A DNA stretch of 34,616 nt from contig CALHRQ010000025.1 in the NCBI GenBank assembly GCA_938038175.1, forward strand, positions 1-34,616. The letters are read 5' to 3'. Positions 1 to 7,152 of this stretch are shown piece after piece (the first letter of the stretch is position 1; every line of letters begins with the position of its first letter). Source of the stretch: an uncultured Granulosicoccaceae bacterium (GTDB lineage: Bacteria; Pseudomonadota; Gammaproteobacteria; Granulosicoccales; Granulosicoccaceae). Under the pieces are notes generated by a model, which saw only the letters and a program-made list of their open reading frames with translations, was not told the origin of the DNA and did not search any database. The position numbers were made by a program, and so were the translations under genes.

Positions 1-1449
1 GCGGCTGAGGTTAGTCATGCGAGTCGAATAAAAATCGGCTGCAGGCATGGTCATAATCTCCCCCCCTTTCTTGCGCAATTCAACGGTATCGGGATTTTGT
101 TCCAGTACTTCGAGTAAATGATCACCTTCAATTAAAACAACATCACCTGTGCTGGTGGGGAACCAGCTTTCATTGCCAAACGGGCGAGAAACCAGTTTAC
201 TCAGGCTTGCCAAGGGCAACCTTAGTGCGCCGCTTAGCTCAGGGTTTTTAAATATACTGCTCATGTTGATTGATTCGACTCTCCATGGCAGGCCGTTGAT
301 AATGACTCGCTCGCCTTCGCGTATTGCGCCAAGATTAAGCAGCAGCCGAGCTTCCTGAATATACCGTGGCAGGAGGTGCTTGGCGCTAAGTGCAAAACCC
401 ACTAAAAAGAGAATCAACAAACCCAGTAACAGGACATCGTGTCGCTCATAAAAAACGACAAAAACGGCAATTAGAATCAGTACGATGCGCAACGCTTGCA
501 CACTGTATCTGGCGAGTCGGTAGCGAGTTCTGCTGCTTGCTCGTCTTTTATCCAGTAACGAATGTCGATAACCGCGCATCATCAATGCGACCACCCACCA
601 TACGGTAGCAGCAGCAGCAAAGGCCATTACAATCGTCAACCCTCGGCCTTTGGCAAAATTAATGACTGAGCTATAAATGGCCGTGGATAGTGATTCTCCA
701 CCCTGTAAGGAAATCAGTTGAATGTTGGCGATATCAATCTGGCTGATTGCATCTTCTTTGCGCTTGTTCCATTTGTATTGCAGGTTGATTAGCGTTGTGC
801 CCAGTTCGCGGGATTCATTCTTCGCAAACATACTTTGCAGGTTGAGTAGGGCAGTATCAGACAGGGATTTTTCCTCAGTCTTAAGCTTAATTAATTCATT
901 AAGCTCCTTTATGCGCCTGGGTTTCTCTGTGATCTCTTTTAAACTGTCGATTACCGGCTGTGCAATAAGCGCTACGTCCGTGCGCCAGTTACCTTTCTCG
1001 TGTTGTATGTTGGATGAAAAAAGACTGGTGTCAACACTCCCAATTGCTATTTTTTCAATTGTGCCCCTAAGCTGATTTATTTCGCTGGAAAGCTCGTCGG
1101 CTTTGCGTCGATAATCAATCCTGTCCTGCTCGTTTGCAGTTGAAATCAAATCTCCAATTGCACGCCTTTCAACTATTTTTTTGGTTAAGACGGACTGTAT
1201 ATAGGCGAGTCGCTCAACAAGGCTATCATCGGGAGCCAGTGGTGTTGCGACATCAGCTGCGATTTCAGTTTCACCCAGGCTGGCTTGCTTGGTGTTGTTT
1301 TCAAGTGTGTCATCCACGTACAGTTCATCGTTTGCTCCGAGTAAGGTTGGCAAGATAGCCAAACAAAAAAGCAGGGCGTAAGCGACCTGATGACACGGTA
1401 ACGCCAGAGAATCCAAACAGTTGATTGTCAGACGAATTTTTGCATGCAT
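1..1449 (-). CDS. MscS-like mechanosensitive channel domain protein, C-terminus cut by window edge
   Basis: I found this by translating the minus strand from the ATG at 1449. The frame stays open for 483 codons to the window edge, which is why the ORF track omits it. Residues 1-39 look like a signal peptide (hydrophobic YALLFCLAILPTLLGA). Residues 75-250 are charged and probably helical, like the periplasmic part of large MscS/MscK-type proteins. Membrane segments lie near 271-291, 320-335 and 338-355. From about 372 the sequence resembles the MscS beta-domain: GAIREGERVIINGLPWRV, and later GGEIMTMPAADFYSTRMTNLSR, which fits the usual 'P-N....N-S-R' strand. About 60 residues between these blocks are not typical of MscS. 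The family forms stretch-gated channels that release solutes on osmotic downshock. Gating or conductance here is inference. The downstream C-terminal domain is not in the window. Confidence 0.7.
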   Translation of the reverse strand, partial: MHAKIRLTINCLDSLALPCHQVAYALLFCLAILPTLLGANDELYVDDTLENNTKQASLGETEIAADVATPLAPDDSLVERLAYIQSVLTKKIVERRAIGDLISTANEQDRIDYRRKADELSSEINQLRGTIEKIAIGSVDTSLFSSNIQHEKGNWRTDVALIAQPVIDSLKEITEKPRRIKELNELIKLKTEEKSLSDTALLNLQSMFAKNESRELGTTLINLQYKWNKRKEDAISQIDIANIQLISLQGGESLSTAIYSSVINFAKGRGLTIVMAFAAAATVWWVVALMMRGYRHSLLDKRRASSRTRYRLARYSVQALRIVLILIAVFVVFYERHDVLLLGLLILFLVGFALSAKHLLPRYIQEARLLLNLGAIREGERVIINGLPWRVESINMSSIFKNPELSGALRLPLASLSKLVSRPFGNESWFPTSTGDVVLIEGDHLLEVLEQNPDTVELRKKGGEIMTMPAADFYSTRMTNLSR

Positions 1450-1473
1450 GCTGCAGACTCAGGCGGGTCGTAG

Positions 1474-1522
1474 GGTTGTCAACGCACCTAGGCGTCATTA
1501 CAGCCTGGGAGTTGCGACAACC
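1474..1522. other. Intergenic imperfect inverted repeat (structured hairpin)
   Basis: The arms GGTTGTC (1474-1480) and GACAACC (1516-1522) are perfectly complementary. Inside them CCTAGGC and GCCTGGG pair with one G-T wobble. Together they make a 49-nt hairpin with an internal loop. It lies between the EndoU stop and the start of the MscS-like gene, so on the minus strand it could be a terminator-like or 5' leader structure. No T-run follows on either strand, so it is not a classical intrinsic terminator. Confidence 0.45.
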
Positions 1523-1591
1523 ATGCCTGAACAGCTTCGAAAACGAAAAACCTTTGATTAATTCAGCGCAAATCCTTGGTTCGTCAAATTT

Positions 1592-2182
1592 TTAACGCGT
1601 ATAAACTGGAAACGCTGTATTGATGCCGCCTCTGGATGTGGTGTACCCCTGAATGTTGAAGCCAAGACCAGACGGTCCTTGCCACGGCCTGGCGTTTTTG
1701 TTTTTGCTATTTTTATAAGCACTAAGAATGACAGCGATGACTTCGTCGCGAGACATATCGTCTGGAAAGAAGGATGCAAAACTTTTTTCTTTCCACTGGC
1801 TGCCATCAAATATCTCGGTTGTGGCGGTGTAGATGCCATGTTTGTTGGGCTTATCACGAATCTTGACCACGCGTGCATTGGCGGGGTCTTGGCCACCGGG
1901 CCGTGAGTGGAATCCAACAGGATCACGTTTGCGGTTTATTTCACCCTCAAAAATGTGCCACAAATTAAGTTCTGGTTGCGTGTTTGACCATTGTTTATAG
2001 TCAGGTGCCTGACCTAGTCTACTGCCTGACTGGGCGCTATTACGTTGTGAGGAGGAGCTGCTCTGGCTTATCGAGGCCCCACCAGAAAGCGCTTTTAGGT
2101 CAATACCGAACTTTTCGAGATTAACGCCAAGACCAAGCAGGACAAGCGCAACAATTGGTATGTATTTTCTGTATTTGTTCAC
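1592..2182 (-). CDS. Membrane-anchored or exported EndoU-family ribonuclease
   Basis: This 196-residue protein starts at GTG (2182), with AAGGA about 9 nt upstream. Residues 6-20 form one hydrophobic segment (signal anchor or signal peptide), followed by a Ser/Gln/Gly-rich linker (35-60). Residues 72-196 match the bacterial EndoU pattern seen in CDI and polymorphic toxins: HIFEGEINR with His76, GFHSRP with His92, a Lys-containing strand (WKEKSFASFFP), an Ile-Ala helix (EVIAVILSAY), and the closing GINTAFPVY. Family members are metal-independent or metal-stimulated RNases using two His plus Lys/Thr/Tyr residues. The protein is short and freestanding: there is no CdiA, RHS or PAAR part, and no small gene beside it looks like an immunity protein. 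It could be a secreted nuclease used for nutrition or competition. The fold call is fairly firm; the role is unknown. Confidence 0.72.
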   Translation of the reverse strand: MNKYRKYIPIVALVLLGLGVNLEKFGIDLKALSGGASISQSSSSSQRNSAQSGSRLGQAPDYKQWSNTQPELNLWHIFEGEINRKRDPVGFHSRPGGQDPANARVVKIRDKPNKHGIYTATTEIFDGSQWKEKSFASFFPDDMSRDEVIAVILSAYKNSKNKNARPWQGPSGLGFNIQGYTTSRGGINTAFPVYTR

Positions 2183-2294
2183 TCGAAATATCCTTGTAAA
2201 CCGTCAAAACGCTAGTTTAAATGAACTGCGCCAACTCTGCTTTAGCTGTATCAGGATGAACGTTTTAGCCTGCTTTAGCTCAATCACTCTGTGA

Positions 2295-2354
2295 GCTTGA
2301 GCGTAGTTCGAGCATAGTTTGAGTGCGACAGACACATTTACGACACAATATAGT
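2295..2354 (+). promoter_or_regulatory. Three 11-bp direct repeats upstream of a possible promoter
   Basis: GCTTGAGCGTA (2295), GTTCGAGCATA (2306) and GTTTGAGTGCG (2317) follow each other at exactly 11-bp spacing and share GYTYGAG. One-turn direct repeats are typical of OmpR/PhoB-type response-regulator sites. Directly after them, GCGACA (2325) and TATAGT (2349) could be a weak -35/-10 pair with 18-bp spacing for the plus-strand envelope operon at 2406. An imperfect hairpin (AGCTCA...TGAGCT, 2277-2297) overlaps the left end. The repeats are seen in the sequence; the regulatory role is inferred. The rest of the 2183-2405 divergent region shows nothing else clear. Confidence 0.35.
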
Positions 2355-2405
2355 CGCAGATTAACGGGCAGCTCGCGGTATTATGACGATCAATACAGGT
2401 GAGCT

Positions 2406-3125
2406 ATGATGCGTAAAGTTTTTGAGTCAGAATCCTCTGTATTGTTTTCTTTTTTGGTGACGGAGGGCTGTGTGGGATTGGTTGGCAAGCTTTTCAATAT
2501 GGGCTTTGTGCTCTGGTTTACTCTCGCCCAGATACTCATCGGTGTGTCTTCCGCGCAGGCACAGTCTGTTTTCCCGGTTGCCAATATAGATGTCGAACCT
2601 CCCCTTATAGAGCACGAAGTTGTACCTGAGTCCGAGAGCGACGTCAGGCAAACGTTTGTAACCACTGTTGTGGACGACGACGAGCTTGAAGCCGTCAGCC
2701 TGTTCTATCGCTTCGAAAACGATTCAAGCTATAGCAGCGTGCCCATGCGGCGTATTTCCTATTCATCAACCTTCATCGCTCATGTTGAGACGGATCCTGA
2801 AAGTGATCTCGATATTGATTACTACATTCAGGCAAGAGACAAATCTGGTAACAGGACGGTGCGGGGTTATGCGTTTAACCCCTTGAATCGTGAAATCCTG
2901 GTAAAGCAACTTACTGTTGCAGAAGCTGAACCCGGCCTGGTGACGGCCAGCAGCACGGCTGAGCCAAAATCCGGCGGTAAAAGAACCGTGCTCTACCTTT
3001 TGCTGGGTGTTTTAGCTGCCGGGCTTATCGCAGGGGTTGCCAGCGATGCCGGAGGTGGAGGTGGCGGTAGCGCGGAGTGCGGTGGCCAGGTTTGTTCAAT
3101 AACGATTAACGTGGTGGAGCCTTAA
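2406..3125 (+). CDS. Exported beta-sandwich protein with C-terminal membrane segment and poly-Gly tail
   Basis: I do not recognise a named family. The ATG at 2406 is preceded by AGGTGAG. Residues 32-52 form a hydrophobic export signal ending SSAQAQ; the 30-residue stretch before it is long, so Met32 (2499) is a possible alternative start. Residues 60-170 follow a pattern common in Fn3-like extracytoplasmic domains: PPLIEHE..., VDDDELEAVSLFYRF, then DYYIQARDKSGN. A positive patch (GGKR) precedes a strong transmembrane helix (VLYLLLGVLAAGLIAGVA) near 195-212. The tail is GGGGGGSAECGGQVCSITINVVEP, with two Cys that may form a disulfide. The next gene begins one base after the stop, so the two are certainly co-transcribed and probably work together at the cell surface. 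Confidence 0.6.
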   Translation: MMRKVFESESSVLFSFLVTEGCVGLVGKLFNMGFVLWFTLAQILIGVSSAQAQSVFPVANIDVEPPLIEHEVVPESESDVRQTFVTTVVDDDELEAVSLFYRFENDSSYSSVPMRRISYSSTFIAHVETDPESDLDIDYYIQARDKSGNRTVRGYAFNPLNREILVKQLTVAEAEPGLVTASSTAEPKSGGKRTVLYLLLGVLAAGLIAGVASDAGGGGGGSAECGGQVCSITINVVEP

Positions 3126-3126
3126 C

Positions 3127-4437
3127 ATGCAAGCCATAAAATGTCTCTTTACCTATGGCTTTTGCCGGTCGTGGATGCCAGGCCTTGTTAAAACCTGCAG
3201 CTTACTGTTAGTTGCCAGCGCATTGCTCTCAGCGTGCAGTAACAACGATGGCACCTTGCATACCGGAGCTGATGGCCAATCCAGTCTTTCTCTACAGCCA
3301 CCTTCCTTTCTCACTACACGAGCCATCGTTTCGGAAAACCTTCGATTGGAAGTCACCATTAATGGCTTTAACGTCAACATGACACGCAATGGTGCTTCCA
3401 GCTGGACAGGTACTACCACTATCGCGCAAGGCAGTTCCGTAGAACTTGTTGTGCAGTGGGCCGAAACCATTGGTGCACGAACGCTACCCTTGGCGCAAGC
3501 CAGAAGTTCGCTTGCCACAATTAATGCCAATACCACATTCACCGTGCTCGAAAGTGGTTATGACACCTCTGCTGTAAACTTTGATGCCGATGGTGATTCG
3601 ATCAGCAACATTGAAGAACGCCGCGCGGGTAGTGACCCGTTTGATGCAAGCAGCCCAGATGCAGGTATGGGTGATCCACCGCTTGTGAGAGTGCCGGCAG
3701 TTGCATCAACGTTGGTACCTGTTATTGATGGGATGTTTGACATGGATGGTCGCTGGAGTCGTGCTGAGGCACAGGATGCTAATCAAAACCTGTTGCTTAT
3801 TGATAATCTACTTGTCGACTCAGCCAATAACCAAATTGACGGTGCAACAGGGTATCAGTGGGCAGCTTTGCATGACGAGGTTCGTCTCTATATTTATGTT
3901 TTTGCCAAGATCGGGCCATCCTTTGCCGACTCAGCTGAAGCGTTTAACAACGATTCACTGGAAATATTCTGGGATGGTAATTTTAGTCGTGGCAACGCCT
4001 ATGATGGCGTAGATGATGTGCAACTCATTATCCCTTTAGTAAACCCTAACCGAAATGGTGGCTTTGCCAATAATAGTGTGGACGCAGATTCTGCGGTTCA
4101 ACTTGGTGTTAATTCTGAAAGCGGTTTTGCTCTTTCTGGCAATGCACCGTTTGACCTTAGCACTCTCGAATTCGCAACCTGTACCTGTACAGGTACCCAA
4201 ATTTATTGGGAAGTCAGCATAGATCTTGCTGCGGCCAAAATTCCGTTGGGCCAAACCTTCGGCTTCGAAATTCAGATTAACGAAGACCTGGATGGTGGTA
4301 ATCGTGATGTCAAGTGGGCATGGGCCAGACCATCGAAAACTGAAGACGAGCCCGGCACTCAAGCAGACGATACTTTTCGTTTTCCGTCTCGGATGGCGCC
4401 CATTAGATTAACGCCATTTCCCGATACTGGTAGTTAG
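3127..4437 (+). CDS. Lipoprotein with Ca-binding-type repeat and CBM9-like domain
   Basis: The 436-residue protein starts at ATG 3127 with GGAG 7 nt upstream; Met17 is an alternative giving a more usual signal length. The lipobox is LSAC (Cys37). Residues 60-145 look like a small beta domain. DADGDSISNIEERRAGSDPFD (about 150-172) is a thrombospondin-3/EF-hand-like Asp-rich motif expected to bind calcium. Residues 195-430 resemble carbohydrate-binding module family 9: an opening VIDGMFDMDGRWSRAE, then LYIYVFAKIG, NDSLEIFWDGN and a closing KWAWARPSK. Such domains bind sugar ends in xylanases, but many copies sit in surface proteins of unknown ligand. There is no catalytic domain. It probably sits on the outer membrane and binds a glycan or lipid headgroup for the operon that ends in pldA. 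Confidence 0.72.
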   Translation: MQAIKCLFTYGFCRSWMPGLVKTCSLLLVASALLSACSNNDGTLHTGADGQSSLSLQPPSFLTTRAIVSENLRLEVTINGFNVNMTRNGASSWTGTTTIAQGSSVELVVQWAETIGARTLPLAQARSSLATINANTTFTVLESGYDTSAVNFDADGDSISNIEERRAGSDPFDASSPDAGMGDPPLVRVPAVASTLVPVIDGMFDMDGRWSRAEAQDANQNLLLIDNLLVDSANNQIDGATGYQWAALHDEVRLYIYVFAKIGPSFADSAEAFNNDSLEIFWDGNFSRGNAYDGVDDVQLIIPLVNPNRNGGFANNSVDADSAVQLGVNSESGFALSGNAPFDLSTLEFATCTCTGTQIYWEVSIDLAAAKIPLGQTFGFEIQINEDLDGGNRDVKWAWARPSKTEDEPGTQADDTFRFPSRMAPIRLTPFPDTGS

Positions 4438-4500
4438 GCTTAAAGCTTAATTGCGCTACTTTTTAATTCTGGCATGACAAACGCTACGCTGTAGATTCGA

Positions 4501-4517
4501 CTCGGCCCCATGCCGAG
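4501..4517. other. Perfect 6-bp stem-loop ahead of pldA
   Basis: CTCGGC-cccat-GCCGAG is a GC-rich perfect hairpin in the 122-bp gap between the lipoprotein stop and the pldA ATG. No T-run follows. It may be an attenuator-like or mRNA-stabilising element in the operon, or chance. Confidence 0.35.
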
Positions 4518-4559
4518 ACCACTGTTTATTTGTGAGTATCTCTTGCTTTGAGAAACAAT

Positions 4560-5561
4560 ATGCCCCCGCGTGCTTTTGCACTTTGCGCAAGCCTTGTCGC
4601 AACGGTATTTGTCTGTCAACCTGTTTGGGCGCATGACTTTGATGATGCTCAAAAGGAGCAACTATCCCGCCATGGCCAAGGTAATTCTGAACAGGTCTAT
4701 AACGAGCAAGATAATGACGAGCGACGCGATGAGGCTAGCAACTCAGGTGGAGTCGTCAGTGAACGAACAAGGGTAGAGCGTGCACAGGCATTTAACCCAT
4801 ACCTGATTACCGCTCATAAACTGAATTACTTTCAGCCTTTAAGTATTACCTCCGACATTAATGAATCGGTATATGAAGTGGCAGGAACACCGCTGCGTTC
4901 AGGGCTGCGTAATGTCGAAGTGAACTTTCAGATCAGCCTTAAATCTCAGGTGAATCAAACAGATTTATTATTTGCAGATGATGCGCTGTTTTTTGGAATA
5001 ACGCTGGAGTCCTGGTGGCAGCTATACAATTCTGCCTTGTCTAGTCCTTTTCGTGAAACAAACTATCAGCCCGAATTATTTTATATAACACCACTTTTAT
5101 GGGGGCCATTTGGTGGTCGAACCGCATTGATGTTCGGTATTGAACATCAATCAAATGGCCAGGTGGAGAGTTTGTCACGCAGCTGGAATCGCGTTAATGC
5201 TGCACTAGTCTATGAGCGTGGCTCTCTGGTTGCAACAGTAAAGCCCTGGTACCGAATTCCCGAAGACCCTAAGACATCACTCACTGATGCCAGGGGTGAT
5301 GATAATCCGGATATTCTGGATTTTTTTGGCCATGGTGAATTCACTGTCGGTTACCGCAGAAAAAACATTGATTACTACGCATTGGTTAGAGGGAATCCGA
5401 GTACGCGTAGAGGCGCTTTGGATGTGGTGGTCAGCTTTCCGTTGTTCGGTAAGTTTCGAGGTATGTTGCAGTACTTCAATGGCTATGGTGATTCGCTGAT
5501 TGACTATGACCGTTTTCAGCAACGGCTGGGTATTGGTGTGGCATTGTCTAACTTGTTTTAG
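4560..5561 (+). CDS. pldA: Outer-membrane phospholipase A (OMPLA)
   Basis: OMPLA hydrolyses acyl chains from phospholipids that have flipped into the outer leaflet of the outer membrane. The catalytic triad is visible: EHQSNGQ and SRSWNR give His, Ser and Asn at spacing +2 and +12 (200, 202, 214 in the track numbering), the same as His142/Ser144/Asn156 of the E. coli enzyme. The barrel signatures NYQPELFYITPLLWG and YFNGYGDSLIDYD are present, and the chain ends in a beta-strand with terminal Phe (ALSNLF), as needed for BAM insertion. The signal peptide ends near QPVWAHD. The track uses TTG at 4548; the in-frame ATG at 4560 is a better start. About 60 hydrophilic residues (QKEQLSRHGQ...) precede the barrel, longer than in E. 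coli. It is third in the operon, after the CBM9-like lipoprotein. Confidence 0.92.
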   Translation: MPPRAFALCASLVATVFVCQPVWAHDFDDAQKEQLSRHGQGNSEQVYNEQDNDERRDEASNSGGVVSERTRVERAQAFNPYLITAHKLNYFQPLSITSDINESVYEVAGTPLRSGLRNVEVNFQISLKSQVNQTDLLFADDALFFGITLESWWQLYNSALSSPFRETNYQPELFYITPLLWGPFGGRTALMFGIEHQSNGQVESLSRSWNRVNAALVYERGSLVATVKPWYRIPEDPKTSLTDARGDDNPDILDFFGHGEFTVGYRRKNIDYYALVRGNPSTRRGALDVVVSFPLFGKFRGMLQYFNGYGDSLIDYDRFQQRLGIGVALSNLF

Positions 5562-5646
5562 TTTTAAATTCCTGGAGCGAGCACAAAGCAGTCATTCGAT
5601 AAATTTGCACTTAAACTAAAACCGGAGCAATATAAGCTTTTACCTA

Positions 5647-6990
5647 ATGAACTCGCCCCCTAAGACAAACCAGACCCTGTCTCTCACCATTAAAGCCGCC
5701 TATGGCAGTTTAGGTTTTCCTCTGGCCGCAGCATTTATTGCCTTACAAGTTTTCATACCCACGTTTTATGCTGAATCCACTGGTTTAAGCCTTACAACAG
5801 TAGGCCTTGTATTGTTGGTGGCCCGCTTGTGCGACACAGTGACAGATCCCATTGTGGGTTATCTTTCGGATAAAACACCAACGCATTGGCAGAGGCGCAA
5901 AATCTTTGTCACGGTTGCAAGCCCCTTGATCGCATTGTCGACCTATTTTCTCTTCAATCCATCTGGTGAGATTGGGGTCGCCTATTTGTTGTTTTGGACA
6001 ATTGCCATTTATATTGCAGGGACTTTGTCAATTGTGCCACTGGGAGCCTGGGGTGCAGAGCTTTCGTCCGACTATAACGAACGTTCGCGTATCAATGGGT
6101 TTCGTGTAGCCTTCGGTTTGGGCGGCTCTTTGGTTGCCTTGTTGCTAGCTGTTTATTTTTCTCAAAGTGATTCTGCAGCACTTAATCGCACGTTGTTTGG
6201 CATCAGTATGCTGGTTATTTTGACTTTGTTGATAAGTACCACTCTCGCCTGGTTTTTGGTGCCGGATAACAAAGAAACGCAGCTACCGGAAAACACGCTA
6301 CATGAAGCCTGGAAAGTGATATCGCAACCCACTCCCTTCAGGCAGTTACTTGGCAGTTTTTTTCTTAATGCGGTTGGTAACGCGATACCGGCGAGTTTGT
6401 TTGTATTATATGTGACGCATGTGATGCAGGCGGTTGACCGGGTTGGTCAGTTACTGTTTATGTATTTTATATGTTCAGCTATTTCTGTTCCGTTCTGGGT
6501 CTACCTGTCAAAGCGTATTGGGAAACATCAAACCTGGACTGTGGCCATATTACTGGCTGCATTATTTTTTGTATTTACTCCCTTTTTAACGTCTGACGAC
6601 TTGCTGTGGTTTTATTTGATTGTTGCTGTGACCGGTTTTGCTACCGGTGCAGACCTTGTGTTGCCAGCAGCGATTAACGGTGACCTTATTGAATGGGATG
6701 CATTACAAACAGGCTACAAACGTCCTGGATTGTTCTTCGCGTTGTGGGGTACTGCAACCAAGCTCTCGTTTGCTTTAGCTATCGGCATTGCATTTCCGCT
6801 TTTAGACCTTATCGGTTTTAGCGCAACAGAAGAGAACAATGCAATCGCGTTGCAGGGCTTGGCTGTGTTGTATGGTTTGCCTTGTATCGGATTTAAGCTG
6901 ATCGCTTTATTCTGCATGCGCGGTTATCCAATTACCGAAAAGATGCATCGATCTATAAGAGAGCAGCTGGGTGAAGCTGATCGAAACTAG
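5647..6990 (+). CDS. GPH-family (MelB-like) sugar:cation symporter
   Basis: This 447-residue, roughly 12-helix transporter belongs to the glycoside-pentoside-hexuronide:cation symporter family of the MFS fold. The family signature near the first loops is clear: ARLCDTVTDPIVGYLSDKTPTHWQRRK, corresponding to the Asp-rich cation/sugar site of MelB. The C-terminal half carries the matching GPH motif INGDLIEWDALQTGYKRPGLFFALWGTATKLSFA. Substrate cannot be read from the sequence; family members move melibiose, lactose, glucuronides, xylosides and, in marine bacteria, various oligosaccharides. It lies 85 bp after pldA on the same strand with no clear terminator between them, so read-through is possible. 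No glycoside hydrolase is adjacent. Confidence 0.87.
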   Translation: MNSPPKTNQTLSLTIKAAYGSLGFPLAAAFIALQVFIPTFYAESTGLSLTTVGLVLLVARLCDTVTDPIVGYLSDKTPTHWQRRKIFVTVASPLIALSTYFLFNPSGEIGVAYLLFWTIAIYIAGTLSIVPLGAWGAELSSDYNERSRINGFRVAFGLGGSLVALLLAVYFSQSDSAALNRTLFGISMLVILTLLISTTLAWFLVPDNKETQLPENTLHEAWKVISQPTPFRQLLGSFFLNAVGNAIPASLFVLYVTHVMQAVDRVGQLLFMYFICSAISVPFWVYLSKRIGKHQTWTVAILLAALFFVFTPFLTSDDLLWFYLIVAVTGFATGADLVLPAAINGDLIEWDALQTGYKRPGLFFALWGTATKLSFALAIGIAFPLLDLIGFSATEENNAIALQGLAVLYGLPCIGFKLIALFCMRGYPITEKMHRSIREQLGEADRN

Positions 6991-7020
6991 CAAGAAAAAT
7001 TGCTAACAAGCTTTAATTTG

Positions 7021-7050
7021 CAATCCACTGTTTATCAATAACAGCGATTG
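7021..7050. terminator. Possible hairpin between convergent genes
   Basis: CAATC-ca-CTGTT-tatcaat-AACAG-c-GATTG forms two stacked 5-bp stems with a small asymmetric bulge. It lies 31 bp after the symporter stop and before the convergent SNF2 stop, where a terminator is expected. There is no strong T-run, so this is a weak call. Confidence 0.3.
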
Positions 7051-7152
7051 GCAATAAACCACGTATATCAATGGTACAGGCCCTGTCAACACCCTGTTAA
7101 ATCAGTTTGATATGGAATAGAGCCGGCTGCCTGGTTCTTTATCAAAAAAGGC

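Noticed and set aside
1558-1926. 122-residue minus-strand ORF overlapping EndoU
   Set aside because: The alternative frame lacks domain motifs; the EndoU frame explains the region.
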